Shown here: in pieces, positions 43,713 to 56,007 of the stretch
How the letters are laid out: each line of letters opens with the position of its first letter
Numbering within the stretch: position 1 is the first letter of the stretch
From: Cydia pomonella
Taxonomy: Eukaryota > Arthropoda > Insecta > Lepidoptera > Tortricidae
DNA length: 64,000 bases
NCBI RefSeq assembly: GCF_033807575.1
Contig: NC_084706.1
Span: 25,651,204 to 25,715,203, forward strand
Direction of reading: 5' to 3'
Translations under genes and position numbers: made by a program
The notes under the pieces: model-generated
Databases searched by the model: none
What the model was told of the DNA's origin: nothing
Seen by the model: the letters and a program-made list of their open reading frames with translations, nothing else

Positions 43713-46700
43713 TTTAAGACTGTTAACAGATAAAATAAGTCAGTCCGTGCAGCGTTCTACCCTTTTCTGGCATTAATGATACATTGATAACTTTGTTTGT
43801 AAGATATCGGACGGTCTCAGACTTAACGATACGGTAGCATCATGGTTCAATTTTATCACTTGTCACTATGCCCGTCACTTTCGCGCTTACATAGTTGTTA
43901 GAACGTGACAGGCATGGTGAGTGGTGACAAATGATAAAGAGCCGACCATCTTAGCCCTAATAGGCTATAATCGCGAAAATTGAAGTTCGTCAATTGCGGG
44001 CATTTTTCTCTGTCACTCTTGCGTCTTAGTGAGAGTAAAAGAAAAAGATCCCCGCAATTTGCGAATTTCGGTTTTCACAGTAGGCCCCCTGCTCTAGACT
44101 CCGATCCGACCACATTAAGTTTGCACTCATTTAGTACGGTCGAGTCAAACATTTTTACAACGCTCTAAAATAGTAGATTGTCAACCAAGGGATGAAAGGC
44201 AAGGTAGTTTAGTCCGAGACTGAAATGTTGCCCTTTCACCCGAGTTAAACACTCTACTTTTCATTTCAAATACGAGGAAAGTAAAATACACGTGCATTTA
44301 AAAAACACGGCTAATTATAAACTTCAGGGGTATTTCTTGAGGGTACTTTGAATTAACAATTTAGGTAAAAATATCGTTATTTATCGAATGGGGAGTTAAT
44401 TATAAGAATGGAAATTGTACAACAAATCCATTTAAAAACAAAATTGTGTGTCAAAATCTTTTTTGTAGGTTCGTGTGTTCCTAATGTAGGTATGCTTCTG
44501 TTGTAGGTACTTATCATTAACTTTATCTGCGTGAATAAATATATAGGTACTTTTTATTTCTCATGCTCTAAAAGTGTGTCATAGTTGTTCTAAAAAGTGT
44601 ACAGAAAATGATACATGTCTGCAGTAGAGCACTGTACCTACCTACTTTCGAAGTACGTGTTTTTTTTATGGATTTGCTTTACAATACCTCTACAGAAATT
44701 GGTGCCTTTCATTTTCTCGATTACATTCTAAATAAATGCAATGGGAATGCAAACCGGTTTTTAATTGTATGGGGAAACCGGTTATTAACCGAAATGTCAT
44801 ACAAATAAAAACCAGTTTGCATTCGCTAAATCTAAAATATAAAGGATATGGGTTCCCCGCAAAACAATCCCAAGAATTGAGTTTAGTACCGTTCACTACC
44901 TATGGAAACTCATATTATAATTATTTTGCTTAAGGGAATGCTACAATTTGGAATAAAAAAAGTTATGGTATGGTTATAGATAAAACATTTATTAAAACCA
45001 GGTACTTACACTTTTACAATAAACTTGAAAATTAAAAAAAAATTAAAATTAACATATGGTGCCACTTTTCCGCACTAGTGCATAAATTAGCACATTATGT
45101 AACTATGGCGAAAATTTAAAGGGTCATATGTAATGTACGGTAAAACGTTGTACAATTCAACTCAACTTCAACTCTTGTGGATTTAAAACACTTCCTTCAG
45201 TCGTGTTTTAATTTATCGCCACTCGTTATGAATTTCCTATTTTTCGCATTTGTATCGTAATAGTACATTATTTCAGACCTTACTCCATACACTGTTAGTT
45301 TTAATTTAATTGAAATGCAGACAAGATTTTTCTTTAAAAATTAGTTAATAATGAAAAATTAAAATACCAAGTGTTGTTCCATTTAGGGTTCAACCTGATT
45401 TGGTGGTCAATACTGACGGTATGAAATGTCCAATGTAAAGTGAACCCTTAGTGGCTCATGTTGTATTTGTAGCCACCTGACGAAGCCTGCGTTGCGGATT
45501 TACATATAAACTATGTAAATTTTTTTTAATGTATAAACATGTTTGTACACATATTAGTAGTTTATTACTATTATACTTAACCTAATGTCAGTGTCACTAA
45601 CTAGTAACTTATTCTATTACCAGCACGTAGGCTATTGGAGTATTGGCAGTACCTCTGGAGTTGCAGGCGTCCATAGGCTACGGTGACTGCTTACCATCAA
45701 GCGGGCCGTATGCTTGCTTGCCACCGTCGTGGTATAAAAAAAAAAAAAACATGCACTATCAAGCAGAAACCCGCGAGTAATCGGCCCGACTTATTACGAG
45801 CGTCGACCCGCTGAATAGGGTTGTTTCCAATTTTTTGAAACGTTTGTATTACGTTCTGTATTAACTAAAAGTTGCCCTAAAATTCAACTTTTATAGTAAA
45901 AACGGCTTTAAATATGTTAAATTAACAAAATATATTTTGACAGGTGCTTTCGCGCCCAAAACGCTCTTTGAAAATTGTGTGACGTCACAGTTTACGGTTT
46001 GACACATAACTACATACACACGTAGAAGATACGAACTGTCAACTGACATTTGTCATTTGTTGTTTATTCGCCTAACTGTCAACAGTGTCAATCCGAGAGT
46101 TGTGACGTCATTAGAATCTTCAATGAAGTTTCGAGTTTGGTCACGTGACGTGTGCGAAAAGATATTTTAAATTCAATATTTACAAAGATATGGTCATTAC
46201 AGGTCCCCTAAAAGTAGTTTAACATGTTCTTATAATCCAAAAGAATTTATTGGGATACAATTAAGGAAATTAAGATTTGTAGATGGAAACAACCCTATTA
46301 CGTATGGAAACATCTGGCGAAACATTTGAACGTCAACTGAGAGTCCTTTTACTGGATAATCCACTTTATTCCGTAAATGAGTAAATGACCTCGACATTTG
46401 AAATTGTAAATTGATTGTGTTAATTTGAAATGTTGTAATTTTTTTTAAAGTTAATTTGTACCTAGTTTTTATTTTAGAACATGACGATCATTATGAGATA
46501 CTCGTACTTAGTAATTTTACCTATTCCCGTACGGTGTCTTGACATGAATGATAAGTTGATAACATTGTTGACATACGATTGATTATTATTTTTAGGACAT
46601 GTTTTGAATTGTAACCATTTTATTTAATAATATTATGTAAATATTAATGACGAAATTCATGTAGCCTAGCATAATTTATAGTGTAATTTTATATTATGAG

Positions 46701-46881
46701 AATAAATATCTAAATCTAAAATCTATTCCAATATTGCCAGAAAGCGCCATCTACCGTGTCCGCGACTATGGCAAGGAGACTGTTGGCTCTGCCACGCACC
46801 CACCGCATCAGTGGCGCCACCCACTTGCGCATGATTGCGTGGAAGTGGATAAATGTATACATTCATACTTTCTGTTTCGTT
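43713..46881. other. Between gene B and gene A
   Basis: Mostly repeats: a palindromic element near 43855-43942, the repeat at 44165-44440 (inverted partner of 32405-32725), the dispersed repeat 45045-45275, an inverted fragment of the 19740 repeat near 45640-45745, and an element at 45814-46299. The gene B promoter should lie near 43712-43900 but no core element stands out. Confidence 0.5.
45814..46299. mobile_element. Element with short inverted ends
   Basis: aatagggttgtttccaattt at the left and tggaaacaaccctatt at the right are inverted. 486 bp, no coding frame. Such ends are common in non-autonomous DNA transposons. Confidence 0.65.
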
Positions 46882-47075
46882 TCACTTACAATCTCTAACC
46901 AAGATCTGTGACGTGTCAGTTGTCATCCCGAAGCTCTCAAGGCTCTCGTCATCCCACTTCTTCCCGTAGAATCGTGTATAATATCTCTCTTTCCAACAGA
47001 TAAGGGCTAAGAATACGAGGAGGGCGAGAGTAACGCATATGAAGATTGCGACGCTGATGATGAACGGTTTGTTAT
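46882..47075 (-). CDS. Gene A exon 5: membrane segment, tail and stop
   Basis: Acceptor 'cctttccag'. Phase 1 in. Encodes NKPFIISVAIFICVTLALL, VFLALICW, basic KERYYTRFYGKKW, then 'DDESLESFGMTTDTSQIL' and VRDCK before TGA. The tail is Tyr- and acid-rich. It is unrelated to the gene B tail. Confidence 0.85.
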
Positions 47076-50000
47076 CTGGAAAGGAAATAAAAAATCTTCA
47101 GTAAATATAACTCTAAAGTACATGCGTTTGATAGAATGTATACCACCGAAACAATAACCTCGTAAGGCCCAATGTGCATTATAATGTACACCTCATTATT
47201 AAATTGTAGAACGGGACTTAATGCGTGATTAAGGGCGTCCTCTATCTGAATGACGTCGCGTGTTCCAACTCCCTCGAGCTCCCTTCCTCGTTCTTCACCT
47301 TTACAACTAGAATTTGGACAAGCAAGCAAATTATTGCGTCCGTAGTCTCTCTTAACAATCACTCACTCACTTTAAACTTAAATAAACAGAAACCTATCAC
47401 TCAACTGTCAAAAATCTAAATTGTACGATCAATTCACAGAGAATAATTACGCGCGCGCGTCTCGTCGAGTGACACAGGTTACCCGTCCGACGGCCAAGCG
47501 GCGACTGTCCCTCGTCGTGTGTCTGGGCCGGGGCAACGCACGAATTTTAATAGCATCGATTTCTAAAAAACTATTTATATAATTGAACAATCGGCAGACG
47601 TAATTGAAGTGTACATCATTATTCACAATTGTTACAGTTTTATGTATATAAACTTGCATAATAAGGGAGTTTATACGTATTATAACTCAAGAAAAGAGCT
47701 CACGGAAAAATGATTTACTTGTGATACGATATTTTTTTTGAAATATGAATAGACATAATTAAAGAATAATTACCAAGCTAAAACGTTCAAGCTTGCTATA
47801 GCGTAAAACAGCGAATTTGGCCTGGTAGCCCCTTAAATCCTGTTCTGCTGGGAACTGTAATATATCCTATATCTTTATTAGCATCAACATCATGCACGTT
47901 CAACTAAATGTAGTCGGTATATGCTCGGTTTTCCAGTTCCAGCCAGCCCGTACAAGTCCAGGTCACCAGGTGCCTTGTTCAGTTAGTTCTATAGACTGAA
48001 CTGTGATGCTGCAGTCCCCGCGATGGGCGCTCAGGTTTGGAGGGAAGAAGAACTTTTTGAAGACAGTTCTAACATGTTCAGATTCGCTCACCATTTGTCT
48101 CCATTGATAGGAATATCTGACCAGGGGCGGATTAAGAAGGCGCGGGGCCCTTAGCACAATAGATCGCGGGGCCCCCTGGTTTGAAAAAAAAAAGATTATT
48201 TGCGAGTCGGACTCGCACCATGAGGATTAATATAAAATAAAAAGAAAAATTAACGGAGCCCCTACACAAGAAATGTTATTTTTTTGTGTCTGTAGTTCGT
48301 GTCATCCACGAAGACGCGCCCCACTCTTCCCAATCGCCTATAGTACCTACAAATGTTGATGTTGTGTGCAACCTTTTAGTAGTTCTGTCTATACACATCA
48401 ATTAGTAGACATAACTACTACATTGCCAAAAAGTTGCAGATTTATACTGTAAGCGATTAGGAAGAAGAGCGGGGCGCGTCTTTATGGATGACACGAACTA
48501 CAGACACAAAAAAAAACATTTCTTGTGTAGGGGCTCCGTTAATTTTTATTTTTATTTTATATTAATCATCCTTCCTTGCTTTTCACTAATGTTTTTTTAA
48601 CACAGTATCTTTTTTTGTTCGTTTCCGAGCTCTGCTGTTTCCTGCACTGGCTAAGCCCATGCACAAAAGTTTTGAGACACTCTGTTCACACCTTCGGTTT
48701 TATGCTAAACTCTGTTCTTGTTCTTTGCGTAAGCCTAAAAATTATTTTAATTTGGTGATAATAATTGATCAATATTGTTACTGACTTACGAAAAAAATTC
48801 ATTGTAAATAAAATGTGATAGTACAGGATCCGCGGAGTGCGAGTTCTACTTGAACTTAGCCGGTTCCGCGTGCCGAAATCGCATGGTCAGGGTCGGAGCG
48901 CGGGGCCCCCCCAAGCGCGGGGCCCTTAGCATATGCTTTTTCTGCTGTTCGGTTAATCCGCCACTGTATCTGACCCCTTCCATAAAAACTATTCCCTGCA
49001 GTTAACACAACCTCACCTATGCTTGTAGCTTCTGTCACATCAAGCACCCTCAAATGTATGTAGTCGGTATACGCCCGGTTCTCAAGCTCCAGCCAACCCG
49101 TACATGTCCAGGTGCCTTCATCAGTCAGATCCGTAGACTGGAGTGTGATGCTGCAGTCGCCACGATGGACGCTCAGGTGTGGCGGGTAAAAGAACCTTTT
49201 GAAGACAAGACTGTAAATGAATAATCATTACTTAATTTCAGATTCTGATTGTTTATCATCATCTTCCTCGCATTGTCCCGGCCACGGTTCATGGGAGCCT
49301 GATAAGTTTCGCTTGGCAATTAAACCCAAGAATTGACGAAGGCACTATAGATTTTACGACAGTGACTGCCATCTGACCTTCCAACTCAGAGGAAGATTCC
49401 CCTCTGGGTTGGGAGGTCCCTTATTGGGATTAGTCCGATTTCCTCACGATGTTTTGCTTCACCGAAAAGCGACTGGTAAATATCTACATAAATTCCTAAA
49501 AACTGAGTTTCAGCCAGCAATCTCTTGCACGCTCTTCACGCTATTCTAATTTCTATCATCATTCAAAGGGTTCCATTGACATTGCAACAAATCGGATGCG
49601 ATGTTTGAAACATTCTCGACTAAGTAGATGCAAAGCGCAATAGATTGATCAAATGCCGCCATGTATTAAAAATTGCATGCGATTTGTTGCAAGGTCTATC
49701 AAGCCCTTATGGTACATTCAGCCCATGCGACGAATATAAAGACTTCTACAGAGTACAGCTGAGTAGGAGAAACGAATTCAATTGATCGATCAAATGCCGC
49801 AATGTATCGCAAATTATCGATTATCGTAAACGTTTGGAGAGGCCACGAATTACAAACTTACTTTTCCTCAGTAATTTTATCATCCATATGAATTAATTGT
49901 TGCTCTGGTGACGTAAAGGAACACTCATTCAACGGTATCCTTCCCTCCGAACTGACGCACGACAATGTCACTCTATCTCCCTTCTTCACTACGATCTCTT

Positions 50001-53000
50001 TGTCTAGCGCGGCAAATTTGTGAGCTACCCTCACTTCGACTGTTTTTGTGATTTCTTCTTGTGGTGCCGTTGGGGTCCATAGATGACAGGTCCAGAAACC
50101 TACTTCGGAAACAGTGGCGTGGGTAGTGAATTTGCATGATGGCGTACCCGGAACGAGGTCTACAAATCTGAAATACATAGTTTTATAATACTTAGTACAT
50201 GTATCGTGCAACGTTTTACAGTACATATCTATGGCCCTTTAAATTTTCGATTTAGTTACGTAATGTGCTAATTGGGTACTAGACACATGTTGAATATTAT
50301 AACAAAACTTAGTTAAATGGATAGAAAATGAGCCATCCATTATAAAAAAAGTGGAATTTATAAAATTATATTGAGATTATAAAAAAATAAAAGACTCCGA
50401 AATCTCAAAAAAAATTTTTTTTTGTCTTTCAAAAATAGAAAAGAAAATAGTACCATTCGATTCCTTACATTTTATTGATAAATAAATTGTTCGACAACTA
50501 TATACATAAACGCAATATTTCAGGGTCAAAATGGCAATTTTCTTGATCTTCCATACATTTAGGACAAACATATGATGTGACGTCACAGCACCTGATCATT
50601 TTGTTAGAGGCGTTTCAATCGTCGAGTGCGAGCGTCAGATTTTAACTCTCATTTCTGACCTTTGTGTTGCTTAAATGCCATGAGTCCTATATAGACATTT
50701 GATCCTCAGGAAAATCAAGATCGTTTGACATTATTTACAAAAAACAGTCAAGTAGCCAATTATCGTACTCAGTATGTATTGTAAAAAATATGAACATGTA
50801 AAGTTTGTATGGTAGGCAATGATGGCGAGCAGCGATATTGTAAAATAGGAAATAATTGGCGATTTACGACACGAGTTGGAATACTACATTGTGTATTAAG
50901 GGCGGTAAACAAGAACGAGTGTGAATTGAAGCCCGAAGCCGAACGCGAGGGCTTATTTAATACGAGTTCGTATTCCTGTATCGCTTGCTGCACACACAAT
51001 GTTTTTCATCACACTAGCAGGGCTGGTAACCCATGGAGTTTTATTACCACGCCTCCTTCGTCTCCCTTGAAGGATAGGCCATTTTAATATAATAATTATT
51101 TCGTTACACATAAATATATAATCAATGAATGTAAATAGGTACTGTAAACAATGTACCTGATCTGATTCTGATTGTGAGAAAAAAAGGGAAATAAATAAAA
51201 GTTCTGGCTAATTCCGTACGTACATTATAAACGTCGATCGAAATTTAGGATTTACGGACCGTATCGCCTACGTTTTATAACACCTTTTACGAGTAAGTGT
51301 GATGAAAACTTACTTTTATGTGAAGTTGTGAAGATCAATAGTTAATCTCAAACTTACAAAACTTTAGTTCCATTCGGGTGCGTAAACCCGCAGCGGACCA
51401 GAGGCACATCTTTTTCGCACACCACGTCTATGCTCTCTCCAGCCTTCGCAAGTATAAGATTTACTCCCGTGTATTTTATACGTCTATAGCCTGGAAGACA
51501 ATAAAAAATAGTCTTAATAAAAGACTGACTTTTTCGGGATGCATTTTAGGGTGTCGAAGGGATTCTATATAATGTCTCCGCTGTTCGTCTGCCGGTAAGC
51601 GGTCTATATTAATTAAAAGAGCTCGTTTACTATGATAAAGCTTATATATGTATCAGAAATCAGAAATCGTTTATTGCGAACCATGGTACAGAGTTATTAC
51701 ATTTAGATTATAGAAACACATGGCACCCTGAAAAGGGTATTGCAAGTATTCTTATAGCTAGCTAGGACTAAAGTTATTAAATATAGTAGTACCCATTTAT
51801 GAACATTATTTTTAAATACACATAAGTATAATATATTATAATTATTATTTTACTTAACCTATGGAGGAGATCAAAGTTAGTTTGTTTTTATATTTATGTT
51901 ATATATACCTACTAAGTACTACTTATAATTAATATTTCTTATTATATAAAATTATCTCCCATAAATTCTTGGGTAGAGTAATATGCTTTCTCTATTAAAA
52001 AGGATTTTAGTTTTGATATGCACGGGTTTAATTGTTTTATGTTTCTTATTATGTACCTAACCATGTACCTAATTTTATGATACTTTTTTGTAAATAAGGT
52101 TTTTTTCACTTCTCATGCTCGTAAAACTGACATTTAATCCGCTTTTTATGATCTAGAGCATAAAGTAAAATCCTCTATTACGACAGTCAAAATCTGCCAT
52201 ACTAGCTGCCAGCTCTCGACCGGCGCGCCTGCGCCCCCGACCGGCTCGAGTACGATTTCCTTTAGTCTTGAATAAATAGCTAAAATATTGGATATTTTAC
52301 TCACAATCGAAGTGAAAAGTAGGGTATACAACTTGGGCATAAATTGCCTCGGACAACGTGGGTCGCTTTATGCCCCAGTTATCTATTCTTTATCTATTAT
52401 ATTGGTGTAGGTCGGTAGGTAGTGTACATACACAAGATTTTTGGTTAATGGAAAAGTATATCTAACAGCAAATAGACACTAAGTATAAGCACAAATTATA
52501 AAATAGTTCTTACAAATATTCATTTTCGCGGCAGGCCCTCAGAAGAGGAAGGTTAATTTAATAAAATCTCGTAGAAGGTGGTTACGTAATAATTACCTAT
52601 AGTAGGTATCACGAGATATCAAAAGATGTGCAAAACTTAATATACGCTTTTGTTTGAGGCGATATTCAAAAAATGTAAATTACAACACTAAATAAAATAT
52701 ATTGGTAGCTAGTACTAGACAAGATAATTAAGTGAGGTAGTTAAGATATTATGCACTAAAACCAAGATATCTCAGTTTTTATATGGACTTTTTATGCTTC
52801 GCAAAACTACTAACTTCAGTACAGCACTAACCGCCTACTATGCCTTTGCTAATTCATGGTTGCGGTATGGTATTTTAACGTGGGGCAACAGTACCGATGC
52901 GCATGACCTGTTTGTCATGCAAAAAAAATGTATTCGTCTGTTAGTCGGAATACAAAATCGAGATACCTGCAAACCCCATTTTATTAAACACGGCATACTC

Positions 53001-54247
53001 ACTCTACCAAGTCTTTACATTTTAGAATTAGGCATGTATATCAGGAAAAATATTTATTTGTTCAGAGAGCTGCCAAATAAAAGACAAAAATACAAACTTG
53101 AACTACCCGCGCCAAAATTAGAAATATACCGTAAAAGCCCTCATTATGCAGCCGTAAAATTTTATAATCATATTCCGAATTATATAAAAGCAGAGGAAAG
53201 GGACACAACATACGCGAATAAGTTGAAATCGTTCCTGGCAGAAAAAGCTTATTATTCAGTTACATATTTTCTCAATGATAAATTTGTTAAATAACTTATT
53301 ATTGATCAGATAGAATTATAGTTAATAAGTATATTCCATACTGTGTTTAATAATACTTAGTTTAAGAAAATATTTGCTATGCCCTTCTGGGGTCCATGAG
53401 AGACTGAATTATTTTGTAACAACGTTTGTATTTTTACCATGGTGCAATAAACGATGATTGATTGATTAAGTGAACGCTAGGTATAGATATATACAAGGTG
53501 CCCATGAGCATTACGAGAGATTTTAACGGTGCATTCCTGACGGCAACAGAAGCAAAAAATTTTAAGTATGACTATTTGTGAAATTCGACAAAAAAAAAAT
53601 TGTTTTTTTTTTCTTTTTTTTTTACACATACATAAAACGTAATTTTTATTGATAAACATATAACCTAAAATTAACTAAAAAGTTTTTATTTTATTTGGGG
53701 GTAGCCCCTCGAATACATTTTTTAATTTTTCGTTGGCAATCAATAGGTATGTCCAGACTAGACCTCAAAGTGGCAATACCGCAGTCAAAAATGTGTTTTG
53801 TACCGACTTATGGCGAAATAATGATTTCGAAAAAACATTTAATTATCTCTGAAACTAGGCCTAATCCAGAAAATTGTATATGACCTTTTAGTTTCTAAAT
53901 ATTAGCAGGAATGCACCGTTAAAATCTCTCGCAATGCTCACGGGCACCTTGTATATCTATAATAAAGTGTAGCTATATAGGAAATGATCTTAGCCAAGAT
54001 TTTAATTTAAAGTATTTTTTTTATATACTACGTCAATGCAAATGAAATGGAATCGATGGTGGAGGTGGATTTGATTCCAAAAGATCGCGAGTTCTAAACT
54101 CGCCCAAGGCGGATTTTTTTATATTTTTTCTTATTTTTTCTGATATACCTTGCAGACCTAGGTATGTACTTGATAAAAAAAATAGAACTTACCTAATATT
54201 GCAGGTGTTATAAAACACAGATAAAGAAAACAGTTGAAAGCAATCAT
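46882..54247 (-). CDS. Gene A: two-Ig type I membrane protein (5 exons)
   Basis: Exons in transcript order: 54193-54247, 51358-51490, 49862-50167, 49017-49210, 46882-47075; 882 nt, 293 aa plus stop, every junction in frame. The protein has a signal peptide, Ig1 (CEKDVPLVRCGFTHPNG.. to ..GFWTCHLW), Ig2 (LSCVSSEG, LNECSF, RGDCSITLQS, GTWTCTGW), one membrane segment (FIISVAIFICVTLALLVFL), then KERYYTRFYGKKW and an acidic tail. Ig2 closely resembles the Ig of gene B (same cysteine layout and RGDC), so A and B are tandem paralogues. Their membrane segments and tails are unrelated, suggesting different signalling. A fasciclin-3-like adhesion role is a guess from cysteine spacing. Confidence 0.8.
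47076..47888. other. Gene A intron 4, left part
   Basis: No exon recognised. A GC-rich patch lies at 47459-47540. Short open frames here have no domain signature. Confidence 0.4.
47889..48069 (-). pseudogene. Disabled copy of gene A exon 4
   Basis: Minus strand reads VFKKFFFPPNLSAH, 'RGDCSITVQSIELTEQGTW' then TGA. An 8-bp insertion relative to exon 4 creates the stop, and a TAG follows near the end (actacatttag). The AG/GT borders are not preserved well. It lies between real exons 4 and 5 and would be skipped. Confidence 0.82.
48122..48966. mobile_element. Non-autonomous hAT-type element with 8-bp target duplication
   Basis: Ends caggggcggattaag / cggttaatccgccactg are inverted and start with CAG as hAT ends do. 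The 8-bp tatctgac flanks both sides (48114-48121 and 48967-48974). Inside are GC-rich gcggggcccttagca repeats and a nested foldback at 48225-48567. Confidence 0.82.
48225..48567. mobile_element. Foldback element nested inside the hAT element
   Basis: Arms gattaatataaaataaaaag.. / ..ttttattttatattaatc, with tgtgtctgtagttcgtgtca / tgacacgaactacagacaca inside. It inserted after the hAT element. Confidence 0.8.
49017..49210 (-). CDS. Gene A exon 4: Ig2, second half
   Basis: Acceptor 'catttacag', donor CATAG|GTGAGG. Phase 2 in, phase 1 out. Encodes LVFKRFFYPPHLSVH, 'RGDCSITLQSTDLTDEG' and TWTCTGWLELENRAYTDYI. A disabled copy lies at 47889-48069. Confidence 0.86.
49255..49500 (-). mobile_element. 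SINE family-2 tail in gene A intron 3
   Basis: It contains tcctcacgatgttttgcttc, tgccatctgaccttccaact and a gattagtccgattt segment, as in the other family-2 copies. The tRNA-like head is missing or diverged. Confidence 0.6.
49862..50167 (-). CDS. Gene A exon 3: end of Ig1 and first half of Ig2
   Basis: Acceptor 'gtatttcag', donor GAAAA|GTAAGT. Phase 2 in and out, 306 nt. Encodes 'FVDLVPGTPSCKF', 'EVGFWTCHLW', a linker, then 'VVKKGDRVTLSCVSSEG' and 'NECSFTSPEQQ'. No intron separates Ig1 from Ig2, unlike the + gene. Confidence 0.85.
50168..51357. other. Gene A intron 2
   Basis: An inverted fragment of the 590-800 repeat lies at about 50190-50280. 50790-51050 is a dispersed repeat with ttggcgatttacgacacgag. 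Otherwise AT-rich with no exon recognised. Confidence 0.45.
51358..51490 (-). CDS. Gene A exon 2: Ig1, first half
   Basis: Acceptor 'tgtcttccag', donor GTTTT|GTAAGT. Phase 1 in, phase 2 out. Encodes YRRIKYTGVNLILAKAGES, 'IDVVCEKDVPLVRCGF' and THPNGTKV. Confidence 0.8.
51650..52740. other. Gene A intron 1, proximal part
   Basis: 51653-51800 resembles an inverted LINE 3' end (aaatcgtttattgcgaacc). A minus-strand ATG at 52340 begins MPKLYTLLFTSIV, but its nearby GTGAGT donor is in the wrong phase for exon 2, so I do not call it an exon. The rest is AT-rich. Confidence 0.4.
52740..53468 (+). mobile_element. LINE 3' part: reverse-transcriptase C-terminus and tail
   Basis: Open frame 52794-53294 (166 codons) reads 'YAFANSWLRYGILTWGNST', LTLPSLYILELG and '..KLKSFLAEKAYYSVTYF', the region after the RT domain in jockey/CR1-like elements. 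The 3' end ggtgcaataaacgatgattg plus repeated gatt is typical. No upstream RT domain remains, so it is 5'-truncated. Confidence 0.8.
53483..53960. mobile_element. MITE with about 55-bp inverted ends
   Basis: tacaaggtgcccatgagcat..gtgcattcctg at the left is inverted at the right as caggaatgcac..tgctcacgggcaccttgta. No coding capacity. It resembles the element at 56008 in layout. Confidence 0.75.
54193..54247 (-). CDS. Gene A exon 1: signal peptide
   Basis: ATG opens MIAFNCFLYLCFITPAIL, then G|GTAAGT, a consensus phase-1 donor. It fits the phase-1 acceptor at 51490. Length (55 nt) equals exon 1 of the Ig-Kunitz gene. Confidence 0.78.
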
Positions 54248-56000
54248 AGCGAGTAATTTATTTTAATGCTGCGCGTAAAAAAAAAAATATAGAAGACAAA
54301 TCTTAATTATTTTTTAAGGTCTTCTCAAACCTACGATTTAAAAGCAAATGACGTATGGGTTCCCTCCCTCGAACTTCTGATTTAAAAAATACAATAACAA
54401 CTTGCGTCATTTTAATAAACGATAACAATGATAGCTTAAATATACTTTATCATGCTTTGCAAGATGCTGTCTAGGGTCCCAAAGGGTGACAAAATGAATA
54501 GTAGATTGACCAAGGGCTGAAAGTCACCCATTGCTGTCGAGGTAGTTTGGCGCTCGAACGCAGAATGCAATAATACGAGACTGAAAAGAACATAGAAAGT
54601 ATATATATACAGTGCTCTAGAGCAGAAACATATCATTTTCGGAAACAACGACTTTCCGGCATGAGAAATGAAAACCCTATTTATTCCCTACTAAGCCTCT
54701 GCTATCCGTCCGTCAGCTGTCGTGTCAGCCGGCTCTATCTCAAGAACTGAACAATAAATAAATAAAATAAATATTATAGGGACATTCTTACACAAATTGA
54801 CTAAGTCCCACGGTAAAAAAAAAACTTAAATATATAGGTAGAAAACATCCATGACTCAGGAACAAATATCTGTGCTCATCATACAAATAATTTCCCTTAC
54901 CGGGATTCGAACCCAGGACCATCGGCTTCAAAGACAGGGTCACTTGCCACTAGGCCAGACCGGTCATCCGATATTTTAAATATCTAAATCGTCGTTAAAT
55001 ATTTAAATCTTTAGGAAAAAACAACAATTGTATGATGGTACGGAACCCTAAATGCGCGAAACTAACTCGCACTTGGCTGATTATCTATTAGCATTTACGT
55101 CACTTGTCCAGAGATTGCTAAAAATAGGAAGTTTAGTAAACACGCCTACAATTTTAGCAAATATTGCTCCGCCTTTAAGAGGATATGGGAGCTGAGATTT
55201 AAATATTTTAGGTGAATATATCCGTCTCGCTAACGTAAGCGGCTTCTTAAACTAGTGCGATAAAGAGAACGCCAGGTTAGGCGAAAAATCCTGCGTATAA
55301 ATCTCAAAAAACCATGTTTCGTAGACGACCTCCTCCGAAACATAACCAAATGTAACGAAATTTCGAGATCTAAATGGTAATGAAATTATCTCTCTCGCAC
55401 TGTTTTGCTTTTTAGACTTATTGATGTCAGTTTTGAATACCATGCTACTCTTTGCGGCCTAGTAAATTAGGCCGTTTTTGCGAATATTTCAAGTGCACTA
55501 GCGCCTTAAGAAACAAAAATATCAAAAAAACAAAACAATCCGACACAGATATTAATAATAATAATAATCTGTGTTGAAAAAAAACATTAAGTAATCTAGA
55601 TTCAAAAACCACGGAGGAAACAGTCGAGTACCTACTTTTGTATGAAGAACTGACCACTCCTGTTGCCTCTTAATAGGTTCCTTGCGTAGGTTAGGTAGTT
55701 ACATACCTACACCCGGCCGCAATATTGCATGAATCAACTTGATTCAATGTGTCCATGAACTTTGCCGGTCACTGTACCTAGTGCGGTATTAGTTCTTTTA
55801 CAATATACTTATCTATTGATATGATTACTCACAGCGCATTTCAATCGCTCCAAGCTCCAATGTAGGTACAGTCAAGTGTAAAAATATCGGTGTACACATC
55901 TTACTCAAAAATATGTCCCATAGCATCATATTGCAGTGTAATAAGAGCGTAGTACCATATTGATGAGACGATTCTTTCGATACATTTTTTTGCACTTGAC
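54248..56000. other. Upstream of gene A
   Basis: A repeat at 54430-54680 related to 32405-32725, a SINE at 54772-54967, part of another MITE near 55030-55090 and a small MITE at 55866-56005. No promoter element is obvious. No gene recognised. Confidence 0.5.
54772..54967 (-). mobile_element. tRNA-derived SINE (family 1, copy 4)
   Basis: Minus-strand copy with cgggattcgaacccaggacc and gccactaggccagaccggtc at the right end. Confidence 0.75.
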
Positions 56001-56005
56001 TGTAC
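55866..56005. mobile_element. Small MITE
   Basis: Ends gtacagtcaagtgtaaaaat / tttttgcacttgactgtac are inverted. 140 bp. Confidence 0.7.
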
Positions 56006-56007
56006 AT

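Noticed and set aside
52146..52340. Minus-strand MPKLYTLLFTS.. as a signal exon for gene A
   Set aside because: The nearby GTGAGT donor leaves phase 0 while exon 2 needs phase 1. The exon at 54193-54247 fits in both phase and signal-peptide quality.
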